DNA from: Ancylostoma caninum
Lineage: Eukaryota; Nematoda; Chromadorea; Rhabditida; Ancylostomatidae
Direction of reading: 5' to 3'
Length of the DNA: 64,000 bases
Assembly (NCBI GenBank): GCA_037903475.1
Contig: JBAJFG010000559.1
Span: 62,001-126,000 of the forward strand
The notes below the pieces were generated by a model, which saw only the letters and a program-made list of their open reading frames with translations, was not told the DNA's origin and searched no databases. Made by a program: the position numbers and the translations under genes. Every line of letters begins with the position of its first letter. The stretch's first letter is position 1. Positions 1 to 11,017 of the stretch are shown piece by piece.

Positions 1-93
1 GTGGTGGGGTTGGGAGAGTGGAGAATGAGTCGACCAGCCACCAGCACGCAGGCACCAAGAATGTGAATTGGATTGGAATGAATTGGAAACTTA

Positions 94-249
94 CAGCGAA
101 CTCCAAATGTACGCAGACGAGGGTCGGGACCGCGACGCGGCTCTCTCGAGCAGAGACACGGGCGCTTTGCATGCTGAGCGCCTGCGTCTCTGCCCAAGAG
201 AGCCGCGCCGCGATCCCTTCCCTTGTCTGCGTACATTTAGAGCTTCCTG
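94..249. repeat. Hairpin MITE family A, copy 1 (TA-flanked)
   Basis: A near-complete palindrome of about 156 bp. The left arm starts with CAGCGAACTCCAAATG and is mirrored by the right end (CATTTAGAGCTTCCTG). GC-rich inner arms read GGGACCGCGACGCGG against CCGCGCCGCGATCCC. It is flanked by TA on both sides, as for Tc1/mariner-type insertion. There is no coding capacity; open frames across it are artefacts of the palindrome. Other family A copies are at 906, 24935, 56629, 59581 and 61786. Confidence 0.8.
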
Positions 250-251
250 TA

Positions 252-905
252 TGTGTTTGAATAGGGAAATTATGCCCCCGACAGGCTCAGCTTGTACCCC
301 AGCCTTTCTGAAACAGGCTGGCCCCTTTACCGAGCATACAATTCCTGGATTCACATAAGTTTTGTGATCTGATAGCATACATTTATTTTGAGTGCTATGA
401 CGCTTCTTCACCCCAAATTTGGTATCAATCGGTTAAGCCTCGAGTTAACGGGAGAGCCTTGCAATCACTCAGACTCAGAATGTGAGCATATACTTTTCTA
501 GTTCACATAAGTTTAGATTGTCTCTCTCAAAATCTTCTAGTGTTCCCTTAGTTCTTATCTCACTGAAGATTCCAGCTCAATCCATGCAGATTCCGCGGCG
601 CAGGAGTCGTTTAAGTCCTCCGGATTATGGGAACCTGTACATGATCTGCTCCAATCGAACTTTTAAACATCGATCGCCGCAACTGCACTGCTAAAGCTAC
701 GAGCGGTTCTTTTGCGAGCCTTTTTCGTCTTTCATCACCTTTATCAACGCATTTCTTTTCTTTGGACCAACGAACCCAAAGTTTTTCTGGGGCTCGGCCC
801 CGAACCCGTACGAAGCCCCTTTTGCTTTTCGACCCTTTCACGAAGCCCAGCTTGCCCACCGACAAGCTGCGCTGGGGCCTGGTCGACCCCCACGAATGTC
901 TGAGG
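252..905. other. Intergenic, no recognised gene
   Basis: No exon-like or repeat structure was recognised. The stretch near 785-890 is GC-rich (a run of CCCC/GGCTCGGCCCC type) but does not match any family seen elsewhere in the window. Confidence 0.4.
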
Positions 906-970
906 TGACTCTGCCCAAGAGAGCCGCGCCGCGGTCTTGACTCTTGACTGCGTCCGTTTGGAGTTCTCTG
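906..970. repeat. Hairpin MITE family A, truncated (right arm only)
   Basis: Only the right half of the family A palindrome is present: GACTCTGCCCAAGAGAGCC through GTTTGGAGTTCTCTG, followed by TA. The left arm is missing. It lies about 280 bp upstream of the cdk-9 start codon. Confidence 0.7.
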
Positions 971-1231
971 TAATAGACTGTACTTTCATTCTGCACTTCA
1001 ATTTCCTTTATTCTTATCTATTGTTATCCCAATACCCCCTCATCAAAGCTTCCTCACTCAAATTTCTCTCTCTCTCTCTGACGGACTTTCTGCCTTGTTT
1101 TCAAATTCCGCCGTGAGATCATGCATCTCGTCTGCACCCAGTACAGTGCATTTTATTTGACGCTTATGACACTGTAAAGTTAGCATTGAGCTTTACGAAA
1201 TGTACGACTTTCGTTAGCTTTGTTCAGTTTC

Positions 1232-1245
1232 CAGCTCTTACAGCG
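1232..1245 (+). promoter_or_regulatory. Candidate trans-splice acceptor of cdk-9
   Basis: A pyrimidine-rich CTCTTACAG ends two bases before the ATG at 1246. An acceptor this close to a start codon, with no in-frame upstream exon, is what spliced-leader trans-splicing gives in nematodes. Inferred from sequence only. Confidence 0.5.
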
Positions 1246-4158
1246 ATGATTCCGAACGCGCCATCTCACTCTCATTCCAATCCGGCTTCGAGTCACCATC
1301 ACAATCCACATCATAACAGGCATGGACACAGGTAAAATAAACTTTTTTGGATTTCCGATTGTTTCCATGCACTGCGTCGTTCTGATTAGTTTTTTTTTTT
1401 AGCGATTGCTTAGCTTTTCTAATGTGTTGGTTAGTCTTGCTTTTTGATGGTGTTGTGTTATTTTAAGTTCGTCCTCGTCATCGCAAATGAATGGACAAAT
1501 CCAGCAACATCCTCCTTCCCAGATATCACCAGAAGAGATGGCAGAAATGGACAAACAAAAGGTTTATTTTTTTATATTTTGTACTACTTTTCATATTTAC
1601 GGTAATCTCCTTCTATTTCAGGTTAATCCAGCTTTAATCAAATACATCGAGGAGTTCAAGTTCCCATATATAACTGATGTCAGCAATTACGAGAAGCTGA
1701 TAAAAATTGGACAAGGGACGTTTGGGTAGGTGACTTGTCGAAGGTTATCGTTTGAGTGCGTTGTTTAGTTTTATTTTTTTAGAGAAGTTTTCAAAGCTCG
1801 TTGTAAAAAATCTGGCCGGATGGTGGCGCTGAAGAAGATACTCATGGAGAACGAGAAGGAGGGTGTAAGTTCTTCTGTACATTCTCTTTCTTCGTCAAAT
1901 TCTAATCAGTTGAGGTTTAGTTTCCCATTACCGCTCTTCGAGAGGTCAAAATGTTGCAACAGCTTAAGCACGAAAACATCACAGATCTTATCGAGGTGTG
2001 CAGCAGCAAAGGTATGTGGTAAAGCATTGTAAAATGTTGCTGTGGTCATACTATCGTGTTTCCTTTTCCTTCCTTCATTAGAGCAGTTTCAGCATCGGCG
2101 CACAATCGTGACCGGTCCACATTTTACTTGGTTTTTGCATTCTGTGAACATGACCTCGCGGGACTCTTAAGCAATTCCAAAATCAAGATTTCGCTTGTCC
2201 ACATTAAAACAATGATGAAGGTGAGTTTTTTGTTCTCTGCTCAACTGTTGTGTTATGTTATGGTTATCAGTTGGTTAAGAATGAATTTTTGCTCAAGTGC
2301 CCTGCTGTTGTTGAAGACAAAATTTTGAGTTCATGAGGTGATTTCATTAAGTCCTTAGTGATTTAGCACCTCTTCAACGGATTATGGAAAATTCATCGTT
2401 CAAAAATATTGCACCGTGATATGAAAGCTGCCAACGTCTTGCTTTCCCGAGATGGCATTCTCAAACTTGCAGATTTTGGCTTGGCAAGACCATTTTACAT
2501 GGGTAAGTCCTACTAATCATTATTCCACTATTACTTACTTTCTTAAAAAATATCACACAATAAAAATGTCGTTTCTGTATTTACTGAGATATAGTTGGTT
2601 GTACCGCACTTTCACAAAATCAGAAATGTTTGTTTAAGCACTTCGAGTCCAGGTAAGGTGTTTGATGCATTGAACATGAATCAGCACTGTTTTTGTTGGA
2701 TTGCGTCGTATACATATGCCGTAGATGCTCTATTTTCCTGATTTCTCTGGAACTTCACCTAAGGGTTATGTTTCCACGATTATCATAACTATTCCGCATG
2801 ACGCATGACGCAATTTTATTGCCAGAGAAGGGGTTTTCTTCCATTTTTCTGCAGCACCATAGAAAATCAGCGTTTCATCACAAAATCGGTCTGATACATA
2901 TTCCTAGCTATTGTTATGCCAAGAGCCCCCTCACTCAAAGTTTCTGCAGTTCCTATGAAATACCGTCTATATCGTATACTTGCCACAACTGCATACAGGA
3001 AATGTTGTGGGAAATCTCAGAGTGTTCACTTTATTTGTTCCCTTTCGAGAAAGTTTCTTATATGCTTTACTCTTTGAGGCAGTTTGCCCTGAAAAATTAG
3101 ATTTTGTTCAACTGCTGTATGTTTTCTCCCACAGTCAACATTCCCTAAACGTTATATGTAACGCATGGCTGTAATGAAATATAATTTGACTCAATGCAGG
3201 CCATCCTCGTCAACTTTACACGAACAGAGTCGTGACGCTATGGTATCGTCCTCCGGAGTTGCTCCTTGGTACGTTCCTTTTTCTCTCAGTGTTGCAGCAT
3301 AGCATATTTTAATGTATGCATATTATGCAGCACAGCATGTGAAGATCGAACTTCTCCTTACTAACTGCTAGTATATTTTTCTATCATTTCCAGGAGATCG
3401 ACAGTACACAACGTCAATAGATATGTGGGGAGCTGGCTGCATCATGGCTGAACTGTGGACACGTTCACCAATTATGCAGGGTGATACTGAACAGAAGCAA
3501 CTTACCATGATTTGCAACCTTTGCGGGTCTATAGACAAAGACTCTTGGGACAGGGTGCATTCTTTTACTTAATTCATATGTATATGAAATAAACATTATA
3601 AGTCGATAGTAATTGTCGAGGAGAATCTGAAAATCCTGCAGTTTCAGGTTAGTGAGCTGCCGCTATTCGATAGGATGGAACTTCCTCAAGGCCAGCCGCG
3701 CATTCTTCCGCAACGTATGCGAGCTTACATAAAGGTGTGATCGCCAATTCTAGCAGCAAGTTCTTCCCAATCAGTCTTCTCTTGATCCGTTGTTCTCTTA
3801 AGGACGAACTCGCAATCTGCCTCATCGATGAGTTGTTGGCACTGGATCCAAGCAAACGCTTAGAGGCTGAAAAAGCACTAGATCATACATTCTTTTATAC
3901 CGCACCATATTCCAAGGATGACTTCAAAGACCTGATGGACACTGTTAAGGTGTGTTTGTTTAATGTTCTAGTACATTTACAGTGTCGTTCATTCTTGCAT
4001 CACAGCATATCACCTGTCTACTCTCCCCGACTCACGACTTACGGGGCGCGGGAGGGGGACCTTTCATACGAAAAGTAATTAGCGAGACTCGTCTCGCACC
4101 TCGTTCGCACCTTGTTAAGGGCTACCAATTTTCCACATACCCATCCGGTGATTTTTGA
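1246..4158 (+). CDS. cdk-9: Cyclin-dependent kinase 9 homologue (P-TEFb catalytic subunit)
   Basis: CDK9 with cyclin T phosphorylates the RNA polymerase II CTD and pause factors in the nucleus. Exons, all with GT/AG ends and continuous phase: 1246-1331, 1468-1561, 1622-1725, 1783-1864, 1921-2011, 2093-2220, 2367-2502, 3200-3268, 3394-3554, 3648-3734, 3803-3949; these give 395 residues. Residues 1-60 are a His/Ser/Gln-rich tail. Then come the glycine loop GQGTFGEV (about 91-97), VALK lysine 112, the PITALRE-like helix read PITALRE (124-130), HRD aspartate 213, DFG 231-233, the T-loop threonine 248 in YTNRVVT, and WGAGCIMAE. The motif [13 protein letters not shown] and the insert before FYLVF match CDK9 better than CDK12. 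The C-terminus is uncertain: a candidate twelfth exon at 4006-4158 (acceptor CATCACAG) would read 50 codons that run into a MITE before a TGA. Confidence 0.93.
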
Positions 4159-4681
4159 CTATACTGATCACTCGTAGGCTACTTGAACAATTCTCCGTCA
4201 CCCTGCCAAATACTGACTCCTAGAATAACTCATCGTCACATTTCAGTCAATTCAAGAGATTTTTTGAAGTTTTTTCTTTGTTTTGCTTGATTTGCTTGAT
4301 GTATAAGCAAGCATTCCATGGAAAACTCCTAACTCCATCTTCCCTTTTTACTCTAGTGAAGGAGTAACCTGTGAGATGGACCTAGAAATTGTTCTGAGCA
4401 TTGGAAAAATATCTACAATATAGGTGCCGCACATCAGATGGAGAGTACTTTGACTGTCACTAGAGTTTGAGCGCTTGAAAATAAGCACACGAGTTTTTGT
4501 GGCAAAATTCTAGCTACTTCTAGGTCTATGAAATGGCTAGTCGCACTCATTTAGGGATAAAGCTAATCAGAATCATCGATTTGGGTATATTTAAGAGGGA
4601 AATCAGCTAGCTCGTAACAAGGTGCGAGCGAGGTGCGAGACGACCTTGTTAATTACTTTTCGTATGAATAGTCACCCACCC
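4052..4681. mobile_element. Noncoding TIR element in the 3' end of cdk-9
   Basis: Ends are inverted repeats of about 60 bp: TTTCATACGAAAAGTAATTA near the left end matches the reverse complement of the right end, and the match extends inward to the GTCTCGCACCTCG segment. It is flanked by the 11-bp direct repeat ACGGGGCGCGG at 4041-4051 and 4682-4692, a clear target-site duplication. The 630 bp hold no long open frame. A 9-11 bp duplication suggests a Mutator-like element. The insertion lies inside the candidate last exon of cdk-9. Confidence 0.85.
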
Positions 4682-4692
4682 ACGGGGCGCGG

Positions 4693-5161
4693 CAGAGAAG
4701 CCTAGCGCTGTGATTGTAGGGCGTTGTTGGTTTTGACAGTTTTGATGTTTTGTTTATGTTTGCACAGTTTTCGGAATCAAAACAAAGAACAAAATGCATA
4801 AAGAACAAACATCAATACAGACAAGGCCCGACTACCACAGCGCTCAGCTGTTTTGCTGAGCCGTATAGGCGGTGCGATACAGCAGAGCAGACGGGCGCTG
4901 TTCTGTGACACAGGAATGATTGACGGGCACTGTACTTTCCCACACTTCTGCCGATGCCGACCAATTTGCTATTAACAAATTTTGATATTAACAACTTCAT
5001 GGTAGGCATTTTTTTCATTTCCTTACATGCGCGAAATGAAAACATGTTCTGTAGGTTATTTTGTCATTAGTTCTTCTTGTGACTTTTCAAAGTCATGGCC
5101 AGAACTGAATATTTGCTTTTTATTCCTCATCTGTTTGTTTGTGAAGGCACGTGTGTGATCA
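4693..5161. other. Intergenic, no gene seen
   Basis: Mostly AT-rich sequence with one short palindrome near 4838-4860 (CAGCGCTCAGCTG/GCTGAGC). No exon-like reading was found. Confidence 0.4.
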
Positions 5162-5170
5162 AGTTTTCAT

Positions 5171-6859
5171 GGGAGGAGGAACTTGGGTACCCGCAGCCGC
5201 TGGCGACTGTCAATTACTGAGAGGTCGAGCGCTCGCTGCTAAAGCGACTGTAAATTACCACCGGCTCGCGCTGTAGTTTCTTAACCCCGCCCACCGCCGC
5301 AACCCAACCAACCGCGCGCGGCATTCGTGTTGCGATGAAGAAGGGTGAATGGCATCTAAGAGATCGATGAAGCGGAAACTCTTGTGATTAATGGAAATTA
5401 GCGCTGATAATATTGTGATTGGTCAGATATGACAAGTAAATAGTGTGATAGTTCAGATATGACAAATAATAGGCTTTAATAGAGATATTATCAGTAAACA
5501 GGGACTCTGAAGGACAACACTATTTTGAACTGTTTTCACGAGGAATTTTGAAAGCGTTGACGCGCAAAGGAATGATGTTTTTTCTCTGAAAATAAATCTG
5601 CCTTCGCAAAGGTTGCTGAACTGCCTATTGCTCTGCTTTCATCAAAACCATAATAAGGAAGATTTCGATGCAGGCTAAAGCCAACTTTCTTGCGACACTT
5701 CAGAGTTTGCCTACGGCTTCTGATCCTTTGAATTTTTTAAACCTACTAAAGGAGACGTTATTTCCATTACTGTTGCTTTAGTTACCTTTTCTTAAAAATA
5801 TAACTGAATTAAATCATTGAATTGAAATTGGATTTGAAACACACTTACACTTAGATTTCTGAGCAAAACGAAAAAAAAAGTCTACTCCTTATTTTATCAA
5901 TGGAAAAATGAATATTTTAAGCTAACACCAACAAGTTTCACATGTTTTTCGCCTTGGAATTGCAGCCCATCCGACTACTGCATTCTTGGTTCCATGAAAT
6001 CAATATTACCAAAACAGTTATAGTGCGGCGAGTGTAATGGCATTGTATCCATGAGGTACGCCTGCAGGCACAGTACATATCTGCGAGACATTTCTTACAC
6101 CTCATCTGGCGTGGAGTAGTAGTCGATTCGAATAATATCACACACGCTTAAGGACTAGTTGTTAAGAATGTTGAACGCTCAAGTTCTGGAGGAAAACAAT
6201 GAAAAGGATCAAAAGAATTGAAATACATAAATTTCTAGGTCATACACAAGTTTCATTTCCATTACTCTTTTTTTTTTCGGCGAACTGACAGTGTATGCAA
6301 TCTGGTATCAGAATAAGTATAATAATTAGGGGAATGCGCATATAATGAAGGATGCGAGCAGTACGGACGAAACACAAAAGCAAACTGCACGCATGATAAT
6401 TCAGAGAGGGCCAAAATATCCAAAAAAGGTTCAAATCGTTGTGCAAATTTCAAGAACTTTTGACGTCTATGGCAGCTCTTCCTAAAGTGAACAGTATTGA
6501 CGCACTGGTATTTCTGGAATCATTACGCTTTCAGAAGCTCAAAAGCTTCTACATACAAAATCAGTTAACTATCATGATCACCATGTAAAACACATAACTG
6601 AAGTAAAAGCCGATTTCTTTTGCGGCACTTTATCAGAATTACTTTACGATATCCTCTTTAACTCATTTCGCCTATTTTGTGGGCCCCTTCCATGTTTGCG
6701 TACGCGCGCGGCAGAATGGGAGGGGTCGCGACGATTTGGGCGGTGCTAATGCTATGCGCAGCAGAAGTCAGCCGCGGCGCTGGCAATTGCCTTGGAGCGC
6801 GCGAGCTGGCATTAAAGTACCAGCCGCCGCCGGCTGCGGGTACCCAAGTTCACTCACCC
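5171..6859. mobile_element. Mutator-like noncoding TIR element (MULE type)
   Basis: Termini GGGAGGAGGAACTTGGGTACC and the reverse complement of the right end GGGTGAGTGAACTTGGGTACC are inverted repeats, continuing into GC-rich subterminal sequence (CCGCAGCCG). A perfect 9-bp target duplication AGTTTTCAT lies at 5162-5170 and 6860-6868. The interior is AT-rich and has no transposase-like frame, so it is non-autonomous. It shares the TGRGTACC-type ends with the element at 8628-10208. Inside, the motif CAGATATGACAA is repeated around 5424-5465. Confidence 0.85.
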
Positions 6860-7202
6860 AGTTTTCATCGCGCTGTCCATACTCGAATGAACGATAGTTG
6901 GATTTCTGGATGGTTCCTCGATGGCAAGGAAGATTTCTTTGTCGCACACCTTCGCATGAAAGAAAAAAATACAACAGAGCGAATTTTGAAGTCATTACGA
7001 AAACAGTACAGTGAAAAAAAAGATTTAAATTACTAGGGGAGTTTCTTTTTGTTCCATATAAATCGCAAAAGGGATGCATAATGTGATGTTTTTTGAGCAC
7101 ACCCAAACAGATGACATAGTCACTATGTTCAGCCTTTCTAGGGGAAGTACAGTGGTTATATATTTGTTCCCAGATGTGTTTATCCGCCTGCCACCCAATA
7201 TA

Positions 7203-8477
7203 TTAGGTTGGTGCAAAAATAATGCGCGTTTGCATGCCTTTGATTCCAAACCTCATAACTCCGTTCAAAATCGATCTTTTTCAAAAGGCTTGGAAGCATT
7301 TTAATCCGCAAATCTTTAGCAATAAGGTAGACGTTCTCCGACTACCGTGCAAATCTGACAGGATCTTTTAGAATCGACGAACTTCCGGAGGGCAGTTTTG
7401 GTATCACTTTAGTCTACGAGAAAATTCTCCTGGAAGAAGTCGCCCAGGTTCTCGGGGAAGTGGTAGTCGGTGAGCGAGAAGCTTGCTGATTATGATGTAG
7501 GAATCCGATCTTCCTAGCTCAGTTGCTCGAACCTGGGAAGAATCTGTCGTGCAGGGTGTGCCTGGACGGTACCCTGTAGGAGTGAAGAATCCATTTTATT
7601 GAGCAACGCTGGGGTCACACCGTAAAGGTTCTAATTTATTTCGTTTACGTCTTGAAAGGACTTACCAGATTAGGAAGAATGAATGAGCTGCAGTGAGCAA
7701 TTCTTGCAGCAGGTCACCACAAATTCGCAGTGACCTTATTTTGGTGTTCCTTCGGTTTCTGGGAGTGTTTCGGTGCATCTTCCTCGCCCAACTATTCAGC
7801 GAGGCACCTCATTTTGTCGAAGAGGGTCTATACTTACATTTAATTACTAAGCGACCGACTGTTTGCTTGCAATTCTTTCACTGCAAAGGCGCGAAGCAGA
7901 CCTCTCATCGAAGATCAATGTGGTACTCGTTCAGTATGCGCGACATCAACTCGTCGAGCTTTTTCATCCTCCCATTTTAACTGAAGGGAGGAATGGTCTG
8001 ACAACAATTACCGGCAATGTTCTGCGAAACCAAATATGTTGTTTTGGATGGGTGCTGTTTGATAATTGTCATCAGTTGGGAGTTGCAAACCCCAGGAAGA
8101 CCTATGCGACATTCCTTACTTTCGAAGCAAGGCACACCAAGCCGAAAAATCCGGGAGCAGCTCGGCGGAATGCATTCGCTCACACTCCCTTCGCCAAAAC
8201 TATGATAGTATTCCGAGCGGTTCCTGCTGGGATGCCGGCGGGTTTCAGCTCGCTGAAGTGAGTTTGGCGAAAAACTTGTTTTGGCGCCTTTCCTTCCACA
8301 ACTAAAAATTCACCGAAAACATGAACTTCGCTCAAAACGCATGAGATGCTTGAAAAGGCCATAAAATTTGCTACAAAACCATATGCAACTTCTCATACCG
8401 ATGATGAGAAACACCGGAAGTTTTCTGCACCGAAGATGAAGCAGCGGAAAACGCGCATTATTTTTGCACCAACCTAA
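7203..8477 (-). mobile_element. Full-length degenerate mariner
   Basis: The 1,275-bp unit has TIRs TTAGGTTGGTGCAAAAATAA at the left and its reverse complement at the right, with TA on both sides. Both size and TIR are those of mariner. The transposase reads on the minus strand but is full of stops. The C-terminal part is recognisable at about 7300-7480, where the reading SLTDYHF is followed by a degenerate version of the usual mariner tail (…KFVDS…). No intact frame survives, so the element is dead. Confidence 0.85.
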
Positions 8478-8591
8478 TAATTTATCCGTTCACGTGTTCA
8501 TTTCTTGACGCAAGTGTGGTGACCTTTTGGACCCTACAGTAACCCTACAGTAAAGACAGGGATTGACGCTTAGACTTAGGCAAGCCGGTAT

Positions 8592-11017
8592 CTTGGACGC
8601 TGAAAATTCGCACCTTGGAGTTATTAGGGGTGTATACAATGAGGTACCCACACCTGTACTTCCAGCCGCAATTAGCGGGTGCGGCGCCCGCTAGGTGCCA
8701 GCTCATGAGCTGCGCTGTCAGTGGCAGCTCCTGCAGGAGCCTTGCGCTGCGTGAGCCCCTAACTCCGCCCACTTCGCCGCGTGCGGCGCGCGCCGCGATT
8801 GCGTCGGCTTGCGTTCTACGAAGTGGAATTTGCTCTTATTGGAAGAAATGCGGCGGAGTGAAGCCAGGGAAAGCTTTTCAGTGCTATATAGTATTGAACA
8901 CAAAGTATTTAGCAAGTGTTCAACTCAAATTTAACCAGTGAGGCTAGCTTTGTCTAAATTTAATTTCAAATTCAGTTTAGTCTGGATTAAGCTTAGATTT
9001 AGCTAGTAGTTCTTGTTTCCACGGTAATTATCTTCACTACTGGACCGCTTCAGGCGTGAAGCATTCGCCAAGTTAAACTTTTATGGTTGAAATCGCATTC
9101 TTGTTCTTGTGAGCCCATATGCTTATGTGAGCCCATATGCTTATGAGAGCCAGCTAATCAATTGATATTCGCACACAGTGCGTGCTGAGGTGTTAGAAAT
9201 GCCTTGTAGACATGCCCAATGCCTGGAAGCATGGTTACGGGATGCAATGTCATTCGAACGCCATCGAAAGTGGTTTATCACCATATTGATTTTTTGTAGT
9301 TATGAAGTGAGTGCCAAGAAATGAAAAAAGATATTTTCAGTCCTTACACATCGGGATGTCCACAGAAGCTAACAAGTGTAAACAAGTGCACTGACTGTGG
9401 TACACGTTAAAATGTTTTTACAACTATAACACTGGTGTTACATTTTAAATTTTAAGGTAAATTTAAGGTTCAGATGACTCAGGAGCAATACCTCCTCTCA
9501 AAATCAATAAATTGCGTTCTCGTCTGACATTTGGAGGAAGATTAATTAATATCTGTAATCTTACTGCGTAGTTTGAGCAGATTTCGTTTCAGTACTAACC
9601 ACGCTGTGGGCACTGCTAGGTATTTTCGAAGTAAATTTTTATCTACTCTTATTTCAGTCAACTCTTTTCAAAGGAATGGAGCGATATCCAATCAAAGTCC
9701 AAGTTCCAGCTATAAGTCCCCTCTGGCCACCTCATCTTTTTTGAAGTCTCGCATGCCTTGACAAGTTCCTACCGAAGTCTGATTGTTGTTGCCGAAATCT
9801 GATTGTTGAAGGAAGCGAACAAGCTCCCATGTATTTGTCTATATATCCAATAATATGGAGATATTTGCAAAAGAATTTTTAAACCATTTTCTCGGTGACG
9901 TAGCCCTGTTGGAAACTTGCAGTTTTCTGAGTAAATCGCGCTCTTCTATTGGCTGTCTCTATCCTATCCCTTTTTTCCCGACGATTTTCGCTCCCATTTG
10001 CCCATTTTCAGCTTTTGCCGCGTTGCGGCGTTGCGATCGCCGCGCACGAAACCCCTGCGGGGGGTGGGCGGAGTCGGAGACGCACGCAGCACAAGGCTCC
10101 GGCAGCGGCTGCCAGCGACAGCGCAGCTCATGAACTGGCACCTAGTGGGCGCCGCACCCATTAATTGCGGCTGGTGGTACAGGTGTGGGTACCTCATTGC
10201 CGCCCCCCAGTTATTAGACGTGCTCAACACGAATTTCACATACATTTTGCACTAAGATGTCATCTTGCGCAGCAACAATAGGTATGCTGTAGTAATTGTG
10301 TTTCTCAGATTCTTATCAAACTTTGCAAAAACGAATTATTCCTTGTGATAATCTCGATTTTCTCTATGATTATGTGGCTGTCTAGAACTAATGTACTGAT
10401 TGGAAGAGCGCAATATCTGGAAGGTTGCCACTATAAAAACTACACTTTTTTACAGAGATTGCTGGATAAATTTCAGTCATTAATTTGAAGCCATTGAATT
10501 CGAAGTGTCACTGCTTGTATGCGACCTCAGTTACGCCGGGGGGGGGGGTGACAGATTTTCCCTGAGGAACTTTACGGAATAAGATGGTATGTGCTAAGGA
10601 CGGCGAGATGTCCTTAGGTTTCTAGAAGCTAACTCGCAAAAATATTCTTTAACATCTTATGCATCTGGGCCCAAGTTAAGGGAAAAACAGTTTCAAAAGG
10701 ATACCATAGCTTCAAAAAAAACTGTTCAAAATTTTCTTTCAAAATTCATACAAATATTGGTAAGAGAGACGACTTAGAATACAATTTTGGAATAACGCCA
10801 GTGCGGTGCACCAGTGCCAGTGGCACGTAATGAGAAATCAAAGTCAGTATCGTCTAAGGAATAACGTATTTTTTCAAGTTTCATAAAATTTGGAGAAACA
10901 CAATTACTACAGTATTTCTATTGTAGCCACCCAAGATGACATCTTAGTGCAAAATGGATGTGAAATTCGTGTTTAGCATGTCTAGTAGCCCCAAGGTGCG
11001 AATTTCCAGCGTCCAAG
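8592..11017. mobile_element. TIR element Z, interrupted by a nested MULE-type element
   Basis: The outer ends CTTGGACGCTGAAAATTCGC (left) and the reverse complement of the right end (CTTGGACGCTGGAAATTCGC) are inverted repeats. The arms continue after the nested insertion: 10218-10320 (CACGAATTTCAC, GCACTAAGATGTCATCTTG, GTAATTGTGTTTCTC) mirrors 10890-10985. Without the nested insertion the element is about 840 bp. There are no coding frames beyond palindrome shadows. Confidence 0.75.
8628..10208. mobile_element. Mutator-like noncoding TIR element nested in Z
   Basis: The ends GGGTGTATACAATGAGGTAC and the reverse complement of the right end (GGGGGGCGGCAATGAGGTAC) continue as inverted repeats (CCCACACCTGTAC, then a GC-rich block of about 150 bp). 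A perfect 9-bp duplication AGTTATTAG sits at 8619-8627 and 10209-10217. The 1,581 bp have an AT-rich core without a transposase. An 18-bp direct tandem (GTGAGCCCATATGCTTAT) occurs at about 9112-9147. Confidence 0.85.

Noticed and set aside
6677..7036. 119-codon plus-strand frame with a hydrophobic start resembling a signal peptide
   Set aside because: The start lies in the terminal repeat of the MULE-type element and the frame crosses its edge and target duplication.
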